DNA of 64,000 nt from Paraburkholderia sp. D15 (GCF_029910215.1 NZ_CP110396.1:2604001-2668000), one strand, 5' to 3'. Positions 1 to 10,088 are shown, counted from the stretch's first letter. Numbers and translations: made by a program. The notes: a model not told the origin generated them from the sequence alone.

Positions 1-88
1 CGATCCAGCATCGTCGATCGGGAATGTCGTGCGGGGTGCCAATCCGAAGCGGGGAGCGGACAGGCGAAGCGCGGCGCAACCTTAACGC

Positions 89-652
89 CTATTTAAAGGC
101 TCGTACGGTTTCCGTCGTCTGATTCTGGCTGTGCAGGCGCCGTGAAGGCTCGGTTCTGTGCAGGTGGACCGCGTAGGTATCCCACGGCAATTTCAGGCCG
201 GGCGATGAGCTCGCGGCCACCTGCTGCAATACGCGTCCCACTTCGCCACGGTGATAGCCGCTGTGAATGACGACATGCGTGAGCATTTCCTCGCGCGTCA
301 TCGTGCCGTCGTCGCCATCGGTAAAAGAAAACTCGATGGTTTGCGATAGTTGCGCGGGCGTGACGGTACTTACATAGTCGAGATACCAGTTGTCGATTGC
401 CGATAGCTCGCCGCGCAACGCATTCAGAGTTGGTGTCTCGGCCGTATTGTCCGCTGCGAAACCATGAACGGCGCCCGATAGATGAGCGGCGAAAATTTTC
501 CCGACGACCAGGCAGTGGTTCATGAGCCGCACGGCGATATGACGCTCGGTGGCGTGCCGTTCGGCGTCGAGCCCTTCGATCGAATCGAGAAAGTCGGTAT
601 TGGCCCACGTTTGATAGCGGAACATCTGATGTAGCAGATTGCCCGTGCTCAT
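89..652 (-). CDS. DinB-family protein
   Basis: A 187-residue protein that resembles the DinB/DUF664 four-helix-bundle family, many of whose members bind a metal through three histidines. The N-terminal MLHQMFRYQTWAN-like helix and the late HVVIHSGYHRGEV segment (two His four or more residues apart) are the family's usual metal-site landmarks; a further His sits in the LMNHCLVVG helix. No signal peptide is seen, so it is probably cytoplasmic. A GAGGAG ribosome site lies just upstream of the ATG at 652. It is transcribed alone and divergently from the OsmC-like gene. The substrate is unknown; DinB-family members include thiol transferases, but nothing here identifies one. Confidence 0.85.
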   Translation of the reverse strand: MSTGNLLHQMFRYQTWANTDFLDSIEGLDAERHATERHIAVRLMNHCLVVGKIFAAHLSGAVHGFAADNTAETPTLNALRGELSAIDNWYLDYVSTVTPAQLSQTIEFSFTDGDDGTMTREEMLTHVVIHSGYHRGEVGRVLQQVAASSSPGLKLPWDTYAVHLHRTEPSRRLHSQNQTTETVRAFK

Positions 653-963
653 TGATGAATCTCCTCGGTCGTGCAGCGGCTGAACGTCGACTACATATTA
701 TTTTCGCGGCGGAGGCAGCCGTCCACTCGCATTCCGTGCGCCGTCAAAGTTCTTCTGAAAGCCGCGATAAAAGCGCCTTTTTCACGTGAGGAAGCCGTGT
801 ACCTGCGCAATCGCTCAGGTTTTGAATACGCGGCGGCCGAACGTGGTTGCGCGTCAATAGCAAAGCAGAAATGCTTGGTTTTGGTGAGACTGCTGCTGGG
901 CTATCGTCAGTGGGCTATACAAAAAATTTTCGACGTCCGCCCGGCCATTCCATCCATTTCATC
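653..963. other. Intergenic region between divergent dinB-like and osmC-like genes
   Basis: A 311-base stretch with no convincing gene. The ribosome site for the DinB-like gene lies at its left end. An open frame of 98 codons runs through it but lacks a ribosome site and recognisable protein features. No clear operator or terminator could be picked out. Confidence 0.5.
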
Positions 964-1503
964 ATGACCACTCTCAACGAATACCTTGTCCAGAAGCGCG
1001 CGGCATGGCTCGCCAAACGCGAAACGGCTCGCAACGATCCGAACCTGAAGCCCAATCTATTGAAGGCGAACGTGCGCGCGTTGGGGCGCAGCGGCGTGCG
1101 GGAAATCCGTATCCGCGACTTTCAGGTGATCAGCGATAGTCCGGCCGATTTCGCCGGTTATAACCTCGGGCCGGCGTCTCCGGAGTTGCAGCTCGGCGTG
1201 CTGGGCAGTTGTCTGACGCATATCACGCTGATTCAGGCGGCCGAGCGTGAATTGCGTCTCGACTCGATCGATGTCGAAGTCACCGGCGAACAGCATCCTC
1301 TCGCGCAGCAGCCGGGTTTCGAGCATGTACCGATCTTTCCGCACAACATTCGCTATACGTTGCGTATCGCGTCGCCGGAATCGCCTGAGGCGATTCGCGC
1401 GTTGCACGATGCAGTCGAGGCGGTGTGCCCGATCTTCAATCTGCTGAAGCAGCCGCAGACGATCGTCGGCGAGTTGCAACATACGAAGCTGGGCGCGGAC
1501 TGA
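964..1503 (+). CDS. OsmC/Ohr-family peroxidase-like protein
   Basis: A 179-residue OsmC-family protein; family members reduce organic hydroperoxides with a pair of cysteines. The two cysteines expected are present at C83 (GSCLTH) and C155 (VCPIFNLL), in the usual helix positions, so a redox role is plausible. The frame stays open upstream to a TTG at 847, but the protein similarity begins at the ATG at 964, which I chose although its ribosome site is weak. It stands alone, convergent with the following binding-protein gene. OsmC-fold proteins without peroxidase activity exist, so the activity is inferred. Confidence 0.85.
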   Translation: MTTLNEYLVQKRAAWLAKRETARNDPNLKPNLLKANVRALGRSGVREIRIRDFQVISDSPADFAGYNLGPASPELQLGVLGSCLTHITLIQAAERELRLDSIDVEVTGEQHPLAQQPGFEHVPIFPHNIRYTLRIASPESPEAIRALHDAVEAVCPIFNLLKQPQTIVGELQHTKLGAD

Positions 1504-1557
1504 ACCGCGAGCCTTCACGAAGTGCGTGCGGCGTAGTGGCCGCGCGCACCGGAATCA

Positions 1558-2751
1558 TCACTTCGCCGCGAGCGACGGTTTGTTCGCGAGCAGCACCCAG
1601 CGGCCGTTTTCCACCACCAGGTTCACGCTGCGCACGCCGATCACCCGGCGCGTGACCGGATCGAAGTTCGCCTTGCCGAATACGACGCTCGGAATATCGT
1701 GCAGTTTCGGCAACGCATCGCGCACGCCGCGCCGATCGAGACCGCCCGCGCGTAGCGCTTGGGCCGCGATGATCGCGGCGTCGTACGCGTACGCATTGAA
1801 CGCGTCCGGCTGCTGATGGTATTTCGCCTCGAAGCCGCGCACGAAATGCTGGACTTCGGGACGCGGGTCGTCGGGGAAGAAACTGGTGTTGGTCGTCACG
1901 CCGTTGACCGCGTCGCCGCCAAGCTCCATGAACTTCGGCGAATACACGGAACTGGCCGCGACGATCGGCGTGTGCAGGCCGCTGCCGCGAGCCTGTCGGA
2001 CGATCTGCGCGCCGTCCGAGTAGTACGAAATCAGCACCAGTGCGTCCGGATTCGCATCGCGTAGCCGCAGCAGCGTGGCGCGAAAGTCTTTGTCGGTGGG
2101 TTGATAGCCTTCGCTCGCGACGACCTGCGTGCCGCGCGAAGCGGCGGCCTTCACGAATACATCGTTGCTGGCGCGGCCCCAGTCGGTGTTCTGGTAGAGC
2201 ACGGCGACGCGTTTGAAGCCCTGTTTCGCGGCCAATTCGGCGAGCAGCGGCTGTGCGTCCGCCTGACTCACCGAGGGGCTCCAGATGAAATCGCCGCCCT
2301 TGGTGAAATCCGGGTGCGAGTTGGTGAAGCCGAGCTGGACGAGACCGGCGCGCTGATAGATCGGTGACGCCGCCATCGACGCGGGACTGGAGAAGTCGCC
2401 GAGTTCGATCAGGATGCGCGGATCGGACACGAACTTCTGCGCGATGCTGACGGACTGGCGCGGATCGCTCTGGCTGTCCTCGAATACATACTGCAGCGGC
2501 CGGCCGTCGATGCCGCCGTCGCGATTGATCTCGTCGAGCGCGAGATCGAAGCCCGCTTTCCACTGCGCGCCATATTGCGCGTTCGGCCCCGTGAGCGGAC
2601 CGCTTACGCCGAAATACACGGGCTCGCCATGAGCGGGCGTGGCGGCTTCAACGGCGCCGGCACCGGCGATACTGCTCAAGGCAAGCGCGGCGGCGAGGCC
2701 GAGCAGACGGCGTCGCGCGGCACGACGGCGGGAATGCGGGGTGGCGGACAT
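1558..2751 (-). CDS. ABC transporter substrate-binding protein, Leu/Ile/Val-type (copy 1)
   Basis: A 397-residue periplasmic binding protein of the Peripla_BP_6 (LivK/amide/urea) type. The arginine-rich start followed by a hydrophobic stretch ending near residue 36 is a secretion signal. The mature part opens with VYFGVSGPLTGPNAQYG, typical of the fold. It is clearly a paralogue of the protein encoded at 6952-8205: blocks such as [13 protein letters not shown] and [16 protein letters not shown] are shared almost unchanged. It is the last gene of the minus-strand operon (LysR, monooxygenase, CMD, AhpD-like), 125 bases after its neighbour, and probably feeds the permease and ATPases of the divergent operon. 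The ligand is unknown. Confidence 0.9.
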   Translation of the reverse strand: MSATPHSRRRAARRRLLGLAAALALSSIAGAGAVEAATPAHGEPVYFGVSGPLTGPNAQYGAQWKAGFDLALDEINRDGGIDGRPLQYVFEDSQSDPRQSVSIAQKFVSDPRILIELGDFSSPASMAASPIYQRAGLVQLGFTNSHPDFTKGGDFIWSPSVSQADAQPLLAELAAKQGFKRVAVLYQNTDWGRASNDVFVKAAASRGTQVVASEGYQPTDKDFRATLLRLRDANPDALVLISYYSDGAQIVRQARGSGLHTPIVAASSVYSPKFMELGGDAVNGVTTNTSFFPDDPRPEVQHFVRGFEAKYHQQPDAFNAYAYDAAIIAAQALRAGGLDRRGVRDALPKLHDIPSVVFGKANFDPVTRRVIGVRSVNLVVENGRWVLLANKPSLAAK

Positions 2752-2876
2752 GGCGATGGCCCTTCAGGATGGTTGAATCGGAAGTCTCCAACGCCGTCGT
2801 ATGGCGGGCAACGAATGGATTCGCATATGGATATCTGTGCCGCCGTTCCTCGCGTGTGTCAGCAATCCCGTGCCGT

Positions 2877-3467
2877 TTATTCAGGAAACACTGGTTCGCC
2901 GAGCGTCAACATCAAACGGTTTGCCCACGCGAAAATTGCGATGGCCTGGCTTAGATCGAGTATTTCGGCCGGTGAGAGACCGACGGCCTGCAATGCGCTG
3001 ACCGACTCGCGGCCGATCGCTTCAGGCTGCAAGGTCAGATCGATCGCGAAGCGTACGATCGCGCGTTCCCGCTCGGTGGTGCCTGCCGTTTCGGGGTCCG
3101 CGAAAACCTGTTCGATCACGTCGTCGCGGCGCGCGAGTTGCGCGAAACGTTGCGCGTGCACCGAAGCGCAATACACGCAGCCGTTCACACGCGACACGAC
3201 CGTGCTCGCCAGTTCCCGCTCGGCTCTCGACAGGCCGCCGGGCGCATACATGATGCTGTTGAACGCGCCGGAACGCTGCCGCAGTATGTCCGGCTCGTGC
3301 ACCAGCAGCAGGTAGTAATCCGAGGTCTTCGCTTTCGGATGGCTCGCTTCGAGTACGGCGGTCTGTTCTGCCGACGCGTCGTTCAGCGTGACCGTATCGA
3401 GCCATGCGGTCCAGTCGAGCGTGTCGGCGGTGAAGCCGTGCGGTTTGCCCGTCGTCGTGTCGCTCAT
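2877..3467 (-). CDS. AhpD/CMD-fold alkylhydroperoxidase-like protein (Avi_7169 type)
   Basis: A 196-residue protein of the AhpD/carboxymuconolactone-decarboxylase superfamily. The redox motif is intact: C97-V-Y-C100 followed by H104, with the upstream Glu in LSRAERELAS. This is the arrangement of AhpD-like peroxidases, which work on peroxide or similar oxidants. Its size and extended N-terminus fit the group I recall as the Avi_7169 family. Its start overlaps the stop of the CMD gene by four bases, so the two are translationally coupled and the products may form one complex. No signal peptide; cytoplasmic. Confidence 0.82.
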   Translation of the reverse strand: MSDTTTGKPHGFTADTLDWTAWLDTVTLNDASAEQTAVLEASHPKAKTSDYYLLLVHEPDILRQRSGAFNSIMYAPGGLSRAERELASTVVSRVNGCVYCASVHAQRFAQLARRDDVIEQVFADPETAGTTERERAIVRFAIDLTLQPEAIGRESVSALQAVGLSPAEILDLSQAIAIFAWANRLMLTLGEPVFPE

Positions 3468-4051
3468 GCCGTGTGCTCCAGGTTGTCCAACGCTTTCAGC
3501 GCGACGACGACTCGGACCTGGTACGACACGAAGGCCACGAGTTGCGCGAGCGCGACGATCGCGCGGGTGGTCAGGCCTGCTGAGAGCAAGGCGGCCAGTT
3601 CGCTTTTGCCGGTTGCGGCGGGTTGAGTGATCAGTGCGCGGGTGTGATGGAGAATGGCGGCGAGCCGTGCACTCCCGGCGGCGGAGGAGGAGGAGGCAAG
3701 TGACGCGATGCCAGCGGGCCCGTGCAACGTTATCGCGCTCAGGCGCTCGGTGATGTTCTCCGCAGAATCGGCATCCGTCGCGAGTAGACGTTCACGATAG
3801 GCGTTTGCGGCCGCCACGGATTGCGTCAGCGATGCCGCGTACCACGCTGCGTAGAGCCGCTCGTTCAAGCTTAGATCGACGATGTCGGCGGAGAACAGCG
3901 CGTCGTGACTGCCCTGCGTATAGCGGGTCGCGTCGGCGCGCGCGGCGCGCAGCGCGGCCACATTGCCGCCTGGCGAGAGACCGGCGAGCCGGGACACCAG
4001 ATCCGTATCGGGCGATAGAGGCAAAGGCTGAGTCGTGGTTTCAGTGGACAT
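3464..4051 (-). CDS. CMD-domain protein, partner of AhpD-like protein (Avi_7170 type)
   Basis: A 195-residue, alanine-rich, mostly helical protein without any cysteine. It fits the CMD-domain group I recall as the Avi_7170 family, which is found paired with an AhpD-like protein as here. The missing CxxC means it is unlikely to do thiol chemistry itself and may be a structural or regulatory partner. I placed the start at the ATG at 4051 (MSTETTTQP); the frame continues 20 codons upstream, into the monooxygenase gene. It lies 19 bases after the monooxygenase stop and overlaps the next gene by four bases. The exact role is unknown. Confidence 0.72.
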   Translation of the reverse strand: MSTETTTQPLPLSPDTDLVSRLAGLSPGGNVAALRAARADATRYTQGSHDALFSADIVDLSLNERLYAAWYAASLTQSVAAANAYRERLLATDADSAENITERLSAITLHGPAGIASLASSSSAAGSARLAAILHHTRALITQPAATGKSELAALLSAGLTTRAIVALAQLVAFVSYQVRVVVALKALDNLEHTA

Positions 4052-4070
4052 GATCGATCGAATGGAAAGT

Positions 4071-5582
4071 TCAGGGCGTGACACTGGCAGCGAGATCGGT
4101 TGCGTCCGCATCGGTCCATTCGTCGCCAGCGAGTTCCGCCGTGTCGAATGCGAGCAGTGCCGCGTAGTGCCGTTCGCGGTCGGCGTCGAACAGCATGGCC
4201 GCGATGGCGCGAGCCAGACGCTGGGCGCCGTCGCTAATGGCGGGAATGTCGCCGGCGACCTTGCCGTGCGTCAGGCTCGCCGCGTGGTTGAAGCAGTGAA
4301 TGCGCGAGAGCGCGTCGCTGTAGCGCGGTTCGCGCGACTGAAAGGCGAAATTGCGGTCGAGATCCGGCGATGAAGCGAGTTCTTCGTTTGGCAATCCCTC
4401 GGGATGCGCAAAACGATCGCGCCAGCGACGCACGTGCGGCGCAATCGCCGCGAATTCGGCGCGGGTGTCGAGTTCCGAATGAAAGCCCGTGGCGAAAATC
4501 AGATAGTCGAGATCGTAGGTGCCCTTTGGCGTGTCGACCCGCATCTCGTTGTCCTGCACGGTGATGTTTTTCAGCGGGCTGCCGAGATGAAAACGCGCAT
4601 GCTCGTAGCGCGACACACGTAGCACGCTGTCGCGTGGCGGCGGCGTTTGCGATTGCGCGGCGTAGTGCAGAAAACGCCACTTCCACTCGTCGGACAGATG
4701 CAGGAAGCCATGCACCAGTCCCGGACTGCCGATGCCGGTCAGCTTGTTGATGCGCGGCAGTTCCGCGCGTCGAATGAACAGGTCGACACTCGCGGCACCG
4801 GCTTCGAGCGCGCTGGCCGCATTGTCGAATGCGGACGCGCTCGCGCCGACCACGCCGACGCGTCTCCCTCGCAGCGCGGCGAAATCGATGGCATCGGACG
4901 AATGCGCGTACAGGCTTGCCGGTAACGCGTGCGCAAGTTCTGGAACGTACGGACCGCCGAGACCTTCGCGGCCGGTCGCGAGCACGACATGGCGTGCGAG
5001 CACGCGTTCGGAAGAGGTCTTGTTGCTGGACACCACATCGAGTTCGATCAGTCCGTCATCACGCGTTTCGATCCGGGCGATGCGCGCGTCGTTGCGAATG
5101 GGGAGAGCGAGCACACGCCGATACCAGCGCAGGTAATCCATCCATTGGCTACGCGGAATCTTGTAGAGCGCGTCCCAGCGCTCGCGTCCGAACTGCGCCT
5201 CGAACCAGGCACGAAACGTCAGCGCCGGTAAACGCAATGCAGGTCCGGTCAGTTGTTTGGGCGAACGCAGCGTTTGCATGCGGGCGTAGGTGACCCACGG
5301 ACCTTCCTGTCCTTCAGCCGCCTGGTCGAACACACGGTGGTTGTCGATGCCGAGCAAACGCAATTCGGCGCTTGCGGTGAGGCCCGCCATCCCGCCGCCG
5401 ATGATCGCCACGTCCAGCACGCGTTGCGTATCGACGTGCCGCGCGGGCACCCACGCGGGCGCGGGTAGTTCGAGCCACGCAAGATCGTCGCGCAAACGGG
5501 CTTCGAGTTTTTCCAGACCTTCGAGCGCCTTGCTTGCGTCAGGTTCGGTGTGTCCCGCAAGCGTTGCAGCGGGCGTGCTCAT
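4071..5582 (-). CDS. Flavin-dependent NAD(P)H monooxygenase/oxidoreductase
   Basis: A 503-residue two-dinucleotide-site flavoprotein. The FAD site is at residues 62-67 (GGGMAG in VAIIGGGMAGLTAS) and the NAD(P)H site near 243-250 (GVVGASAS); an ATGFHSELD-type segment follows near residue 370, as in flavin-containing and Baeyer-Villiger-like monooxygenases. The long N-terminal leader of about 55 residues before the FAD motif is unusual but has no signal character. The start at 5582 overlaps the LysR stop by four bases (ATGA). Being cotranscribed with CMD/AhpD-like proteins and a binding protein suggests it oxidises the imported compound. The substrate is not evident. Confidence 0.88.
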   Translation of the reverse strand: MSTPAATLAGHTEPDASKALEGLEKLEARLRDDLAWLELPAPAWVPARHVDTQRVLDVAIIGGGMAGLTASAELRLLGIDNHRVFDQAAEGQEGPWVTYARMQTLRSPKQLTGPALRLPALTFRAWFEAQFGRERWDALYKIPRSQWMDYLRWYRRVLALPIRNDARIARIETRDDGLIELDVVSSNKTSSERVLARHVVLATGREGLGGPYVPELAHALPASLYAHSSDAIDFAALRGRRVGVVGASASAFDNAASALEAGAASVDLFIRRAELPRINKLTGIGSPGLVHGFLHLSDEWKWRFLHYAAQSQTPPPRDSVLRVSRYEHARFHLGSPLKNITVQDNEMRVDTPKGTYDLDYLIFATGFHSELDTRAEFAAIAPHVRRWRDRFAHPEGLPNEELASSPDLDRNFAFQSREPRYSDALSRIHCFNHAASLTHGKVAGDIPAISDGAQRLARAIAAMLFDADRERHYAALLAFDTAELAGDEWTDADATDLAASVTP

Positions 5583-6628
5583 GCCGGCACTCCTTTGCGT
5601 TGAGTTTGAAGAGGGCGCGCGCCGCGCGTCATCAACAGATCGTGTTTGGCCGCCGCATGTTGTAAGGCATTCGGCAGCAATTCCAGCGACACGCGCGCCA
5701 CCGTGTCGATCAACGCTCGTGCGCCGTCGCTGAGCGCTTGACCGGGCAGCGTGACGACGCCGTAGAGAAAGGGGATGTCCGCGTCGATCGCGCGCACGAC
5801 CGTGCCGGCGATGCGTGTGCCAAACGCGGTTGCGGGATCGACGAGCGCGATACCGAGTTGCGCCTGCGCCGCCATCACCGCATTCAGCGATGCATTGGTT
5901 TCGAGCGCGATGCGCGGACGCAGACCTGCATCGGTGAACGCCGCGTCGATCCGGTTTCTCAGGCGGTAGCGGTTGGCGACCGTCACCAGCGGATGCGCGG
6001 CGAGCTCGCGCAACGTCAGCCGATCGAGACCGGCGAGCGGATGTGCATCGTGCAGCACCGCCACGCAGGGCGCTTCGATCAGATAGTGGATGTCGAGCGT
6101 CGCGTGATCGAGCGGCAACGTCGCGATGCCGAGTTCGACAGTGCGCGCAAGCAGAGCCTGCACGACGTGTTCCGCGGACGCGCTGCGCAGTTGCACGTCG
6201 AATGGCGCATCGTTTATGTCGTGGGTGTCGTGCCGCACGTGCGTATCTAGTGACGGGAGCGACCTGAGCGCGGCGATGGCACGCGGCACCAGCGCAGCGG
6301 CAAGCGCGGGCGTCGCCGCGACACGCAAGGGCGTGGGCGTATCGATACCGATGGCCTGAGCGCTGGCGCGAATCGCCGCAAGGCCGACCAGCGAGCGCTC
6401 GACTTCGTCGTAAAGCAGGAACGCGCGCCGCGTCGGCGTGACACGCGGTCCCTTGCGATCGAACAACGCGTAGCCGATCTCCTGTTCGAGTTCCTGAATC
6501 ATGCGCGTAATGCCGGGCTGCGAGCGGCCGACGAGCCGCCCGGCGGCCGTCATGCTGCCCGCCGACATGACGGCTGAAAAGGCTTCGAGGTGATGTAACT
6601 CCATCCGCTGATCCATGGTTTCGTTCAT
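5579..6628 (-). CDS. LysR-family transcriptional regulator
   Basis: A LysR-type regulator of up to 349 residues with the usual N-terminal winged helix-turn-helix (MELHHLEAFSAVMSAGSMTAAGR...) and a C-terminal effector-binding half. Three ATGs are close together (6628, 6616 and 6604); the family similarity begins at MELHHL, so the true start may be the third. It is the first gene of the minus operon, overlapping the monooxygenase by four bases, and it diverges from the ABC transporter operon. LysR regulators in this position usually control both directions in response to the pathway substrate, which is the likely case here. Confidence 0.9.
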   Translation of the reverse strand: MNETMDQRMELHHLEAFSAVMSAGSMTAAGRLVGRSQPGITRMIQELEQEIGYALFDRKGPRVTPTRRAFLLYDEVERSLVGLAAIRASAQAIGIDTPTPLRVAATPALAAALVPRAIAALRSLPSLDTHVRHDTHDINDAPFDVQLRSASAEHVVQALLARTVELGIATLPLDHATLDIHYLIEAPCVAVLHDAHPLAGLDRLTLRELAAHPLVTVANRYRLRNRIDAAFTDAGLRPRIALETNASLNAVMAAQAQLGIALVDPATAFGTRIAGTVVRAIDADIPFLYGVVTLPGQALSDGARALIDTVARVSLELLPNALQHAAAKHDLLMTRGARPLQTQRKGVPA

Positions 6629-6951
6629 GTTCGCGGTGCATTGTAGGGGCCGGTGAATGCGAAATTCTTATAATAAATTCGGCTATGCAAATCAGCGCGG
6701 GCGGGCATGACGATCGAGCAACACCCATGCGATGCCGCAACGGCTCGCTCGTGAATATCGATAAAACGCCTTGAAAACAGGGGATTTGTGAACAATCGGC
6801 TAACACGCTCAGGCGTCGCCCGGCACGCTTTCTTCTTTTCGTCATAAGCATTAATCGAAAGCGGGAATAAGTTTCCACGCTTATCTTCGTTGGCCCGTTT
6901 CCTGGCGACATGGTTTCATCGTTGGACTCTATTTCAAGGTGTGAGACCAGC
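6629..6951. promoter_or_regulatory. Divergent control region between LysR operon and ABC transporter operon
   Basis: A 323-base gap without a gene. It contains the inverted repeat TTATAATAA at 6668-6676 within an AT-rich patch about 40 bases before the LysR start, where a minus-strand promoter -10 region would lie. The right part, about 6740-6900, is AT-richer than the flanking genes. The plus-strand binding-protein gene is preceded by AAGGTG. A LysR binding site is expected here, but I could not single one out. Confidence 0.45.
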
Positions 6952-8205
6952 ATGTCGAGAGCGGGGAAGCAGTCCGGGCAGCAGACGAACCAACAAGTCG
7001 GTCGCATTACGCGTCACTGGCGCGGCGTCGCACGCGCCGCGTTGGCGATCGCCGCCGTCGGCGCGATCGCCCAATGGAGCGTGACGAACGCAACGGGCGC
7101 CACGAATACCACGAGCACGGCGGCCCCGGCGGGCGAGCCGTATTGGGTCGGCGTGACCGGCCCGCTGAGTGGGCAGGATGCGCAATACGGCGAGCAATGG
7201 AAACGTGGCTTCGATCTCGCGCTGGAGCAGGTCAACGGTAGCGGCGGCATCAACGGTCATCCGCTGCAATACGATTTCGAAGACAGTCGCAGCGATCCGC
7301 GCCAGGCCGTGCAGATCGCGCAGAAATTCGTCGACGACAAACGCATTCTGCTGGAACTCGGCGATCTGTCGAGCGGCGCGTCGATGGCCGCATCGCCGGT
7401 CTATCAGCGCGGCGGTCTCGTGCAATTCGGCTTCACCAACTCGCATCCCGACTTCACGAAGGGCGGCGACTACATGTGGAGCACGGCGATCAGCCAGGCG
7501 GAAGAACAGCCGATGCTCGCGCACTACGTGACGACCGGCCTCGGCTTCAAGAAAATCGCCGTGCTGTATCTGAACACCGATTGGGGCCGCACCAGCAAGG
7601 ACATCTTCGCGAAGGCCGCGGCCGCCGACGGCGCGCAGGTCGTCGCGGCGGAAGGCTATCAACCGAACGAAAAGGATTTCCGCGCGACGCTCACGCGTAT
7701 TCGTAGCGCGAATCCGGATTCGATCGTGCTGATCTCGTACTACTCGGACGGCGCGCAGATCGTACGTCAGGCACGCACCGCGGGCGTGCGCGAACCGATC
7801 GCCGCGGTGGGCTCGGTGTATTCGCCGAAATTTCTCGATCTCGGCGGCGCTTCGGTGAACGGCGTGTACACGGAGTCGAACTTCTTCCCTGGCGATCCGC
7901 GCCCCGAAGTGCAGAGCTTCGTCGCGCGTTACCGTGCGAAATATGGCGCGGAGCCGGACACATTCGCCGCGCGCGCCTACGACGCGATGATCCTCGCGAG
8001 CGAAGTGATCCGTCGTTACGGCGCGAACCGCACGGCTGTGCACGACGGTTTCGCGAAGATCGACAACGTGCCGAGCGTGATCTTCGGCAAGTTCCGTTTC
8101 GATCCGCAAACGCGGCGCGTGGCGGGTGCGAAGAATCTCGAACTGGTCGTGAAGGACGGCAAGTTCGCGTTGTGGGACGGCGCGCACGCGACGCGCGCGC
8201 AATGA
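6952..8205 (+). CDS. ABC transporter substrate-binding protein, Leu/Ile/Val-type (copy 2)
   Basis: A 417-residue periplasmic binding protein, closely paralogous to the product of 1558-2751. A basic leader and a hydrophobic stretch ([11 protein letters not shown]) form the export signal, and the mature region starts near [20 protein letters not shown] took the ATG at 6952 (MSRAGKQ), with AAGGTG upstream, rather than the upstream ATG at 6910. It heads the transporter operon, 46 bases before the permease gene. Having two near-duplicate binding proteins around one permease set suggests two related ligands or two expression states. Confidence 0.9.
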   Translation: MSRAGKQSGQQTNQQVGRITRHWRGVARAALAIAAVGAIAQWSVTNATGATNTTSTAAPAGEPYWVGVTGPLSGQDAQYGEQWKRGFDLALEQVNGSGGINGHPLQYDFEDSRSDPRQAVQIAQKFVDDKRILLELGDLSSGASMAASPVYQRGGLVQFGFTNSHPDFTKGGDYMWSTAISQAEEQPMLAHYVTTGLGFKKIAVLYLNTDWGRTSKDIFAKAAAADGAQVVAAEGYQPNEKDFRATLTRIRSANPDSIVLISYYSDGAQIVRQARTAGVREPIAAVGSVYSPKFLDLGGASVNGVYTESNFFPGDPRPEVQSFVARYRAKYGAEPDTFAARAYDAMILASEVIRRYGANRTAVHDGFAKIDNVPSVIFGKFRFDPQTRRVAGAKNLELVVKDGKFALWDGAHATRAQ

Positions 8206-8251
8206 CGATCCCGCAATCCATGTCAGTGTTCGCGCTAAGGACGGAACGACG

Positions 8252-10075
8252 ATGAGCGCATGGTTCGATTACACGATCAACGGATTGATCGTCGGCAATA
8301 TCTATGCGTTGCTGGCGGTCGGACTCGCGCTGATTTTCGGCGTGTCGCATCTGATCAATTTCGCGCACGGCTCCGTGTACATGGTCGGCGGCTTCATCGG
8401 CTGGCTGTGTCTGACGCGGCTCGGTTTGCCGCTGCCGGTCGCATTGCTCGCGACGGTGGCCGGTTGCGCGCTGCTCGGCGTGCTGATCGAACGGATCGGG
8501 TTGCGGCCGCTGCAAGGCGCGGCGCGTATCGCGCCATTGCTCGCGACGATCGGCATCAGCTTCGTGCTCGATCAACTCGCGCAGATCGTGTTCGGTCCGG
8601 ACCCGCGTCCGGTGCCGAGTAACTTGCCGGACTGGTCGTTCTCGATCGGCGGCGCGACGCTCGGCTCGCTCGATCTGTTGATCGCTGCGACGGGCATCGG
8701 CGCGGCCGCCGTGCTGTACGTGTTTCTGCGCTTCACGCGGCTCGGCTGGGCGGTGCGTGCTACCGCGCAGGACCGCGACGCCGCGCAGCAGATGGGCGTC
8801 AACGTGCACGCGGTGAATCGCGCGGTGTTCGCGATTGCGTGCGGACTCGGTGGACTCAGCGGCCTGCTGGTCGGCATGTACTACAACAGCATCGACCCTG
8901 CGATGGGTTTTCAGGCGACGCTCAAGGGGGTGGTCGCGTTGCTGATCGGCGGCCTCGGCAACGTGCCCGGCGCGATCGCGGGCAGCCTGCTGCTGGGGCT
9001 CGTCGAAAGTTATGGCGTGGCGCTATTCGGCACCAGCTATCGCGATCTCTTTGCGTTCGTCCTGCTGTTGCTGTTCCTCGTGTGGCGGCCGAACGGACTG
9101 TTCAGTTCCAACCGGCGCCTGCCGCCCGAACCGCTGACCGGCACATTTCTGTCGTTCGGCCGCGCGTTGCGTGTACCGCGCGGCGTGCTGGTCGCGGTGA
9201 CGGTGCTGGCCTTCGCGCTGCCTTTGCTGGCGCCTTCACCTTATCTGCTGCAAACGCTGACCAATGGCTGGATCTACGGGCTGCTCGCGTTGAGTCTCAC
9301 GCTGGTGGCGGGCACCGTTGGGCAGATATCGTTGGGACATGCCGCGTTGCTGCTGATCGGTGCGTACGCTTCGGCGCTGCTGTCCGTGAACCTGGGCTGG
9401 TCGCCCGCGGTGACGATTCCGTTGGCCGGCGTGATCGCCGCGTTGCTCGGCACGTTGCTGATCTACCCGTCGTTCCGTTTGCGTGGACACTACGTTTCGA
9501 TCGCGACGCTCGGCATTGGCGAAATCGTCGGACTGGTCATACTGAATTGGGACAGCCTGACGCGCGGTCCGATCGGCGTCACCGGCATTGCGCCGCTCGC
9601 GTTGTTCGGCTGGCAATTGACCAGCGTGCGCGCGGTGTACTGGTTCGCGCTGCTCGTGCTGGTGGCGCTGGCCTTGCTCCAGGTTCGTCTGCTGCGCTCG
9701 CATCTGGGCCGCACGTGGCGCGCGATCCGCGAGGACGACGTGGCGGCGCGCGCTTATGGCGTGCGGCCGAATCGCTACAAGGCCATCGCATTCGCGTGCG
9801 GCGGTTTCGCGGCGGGCACGGGCGGGGCGATTGCCGCGCATCTGTACAGCTACATCAATTACCAGACCTTCGATTCGCAGGTCTCGATTCTCGCGCTGAC
9901 GATGGTGATTCTCGGCGGACTCGGCAGCGTGGCGGGCGCGGTGGTCGGCGCGGTCGCGCTGATCAGTTTGCCGGAGCTGTTCCGCTTCGCCGCCGACTAC
10001 CGCATGTTGATCTACGGCGTCGTGTTGCTGTTGCTGGTGCGTTTCCGGCCGCAGGGTCTGTTCGGCACGGCATGA
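8252..10075 (+). CDS. Fused LivH-LivM branched-chain-type ABC permease
   Basis: A 607-residue inner-membrane protein that joins two permeases normally made separately. Residues 1 to about 290 are LivH-like ([20 protein letters not shown] near the start, ending [13 protein letters not shown]). After a short linker, residues from about 315 are LivM-like ([38 protein letters not shown]), ending with the characteristic [15 protein letters not shown]. The chain is hydrophobic throughout, consistent with two membrane bundles. It lies between the binding protein and the two ATPases, so one polypeptide supplies both transmembrane halves of the transporter. No frameshift is seen at the joint. Confidence 0.93.
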   Translation: MSAWFDYTINGLIVGNIYALLAVGLALIFGVSHLINFAHGSVYMVGGFIGWLCLTRLGLPLPVALLATVAGCALLGVLIERIGLRPLQGAARIAPLLATIGISFVLDQLAQIVFGPDPRPVPSNLPDWSFSIGGATLGSLDLLIAATGIGAAAVLYVFLRFTRLGWAVRATAQDRDAAQQMGVNVHAVNRAVFAIACGLGGLSGLLVGMYYNSIDPAMGFQATLKGVVALLIGGLGNVPGAIAGSLLLGLVESYGVALFGTSYRDLFAFVLLLLFLVWRPNGLFSSNRRLPPEPLTGTFLSFGRALRVPRGVLVAVTVLAFALPLLAPSPYLLQTLTNGWIYGLLALSLTLVAGTVGQISLGHAALLLIGAYASALLSVNLGWSPAVTIPLAGVIAALLGTLLIYPSFRLRGHYVSIATLGIGEIVGLVILNWDSLTRGPIGVTGIAPLALFGWQLTSVRAVYWFALLVLVALALLQVRLLRSHLGRTWRAIREDDVAARAYGVRPNRYKAIAFACGGFAAGTGGAIAAHLYSYINYQTFDSQVSILALTMVILGGLGSVAGAVVGAVALISLPELFRFAADYRMLIYGVVLLLLVRFRPQGLFGTA

Positions 10076-10088
10076 GGAAGAAGCCATC

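Noticed and set aside
5583..7007. Minus-strand extension of the flavin monooxygenase frame to a 978-codon frame
   Set aside because: The upstream part overlaps the LysR gene in another frame and is arginine-rich noise. The conserved protein starts at 5582.
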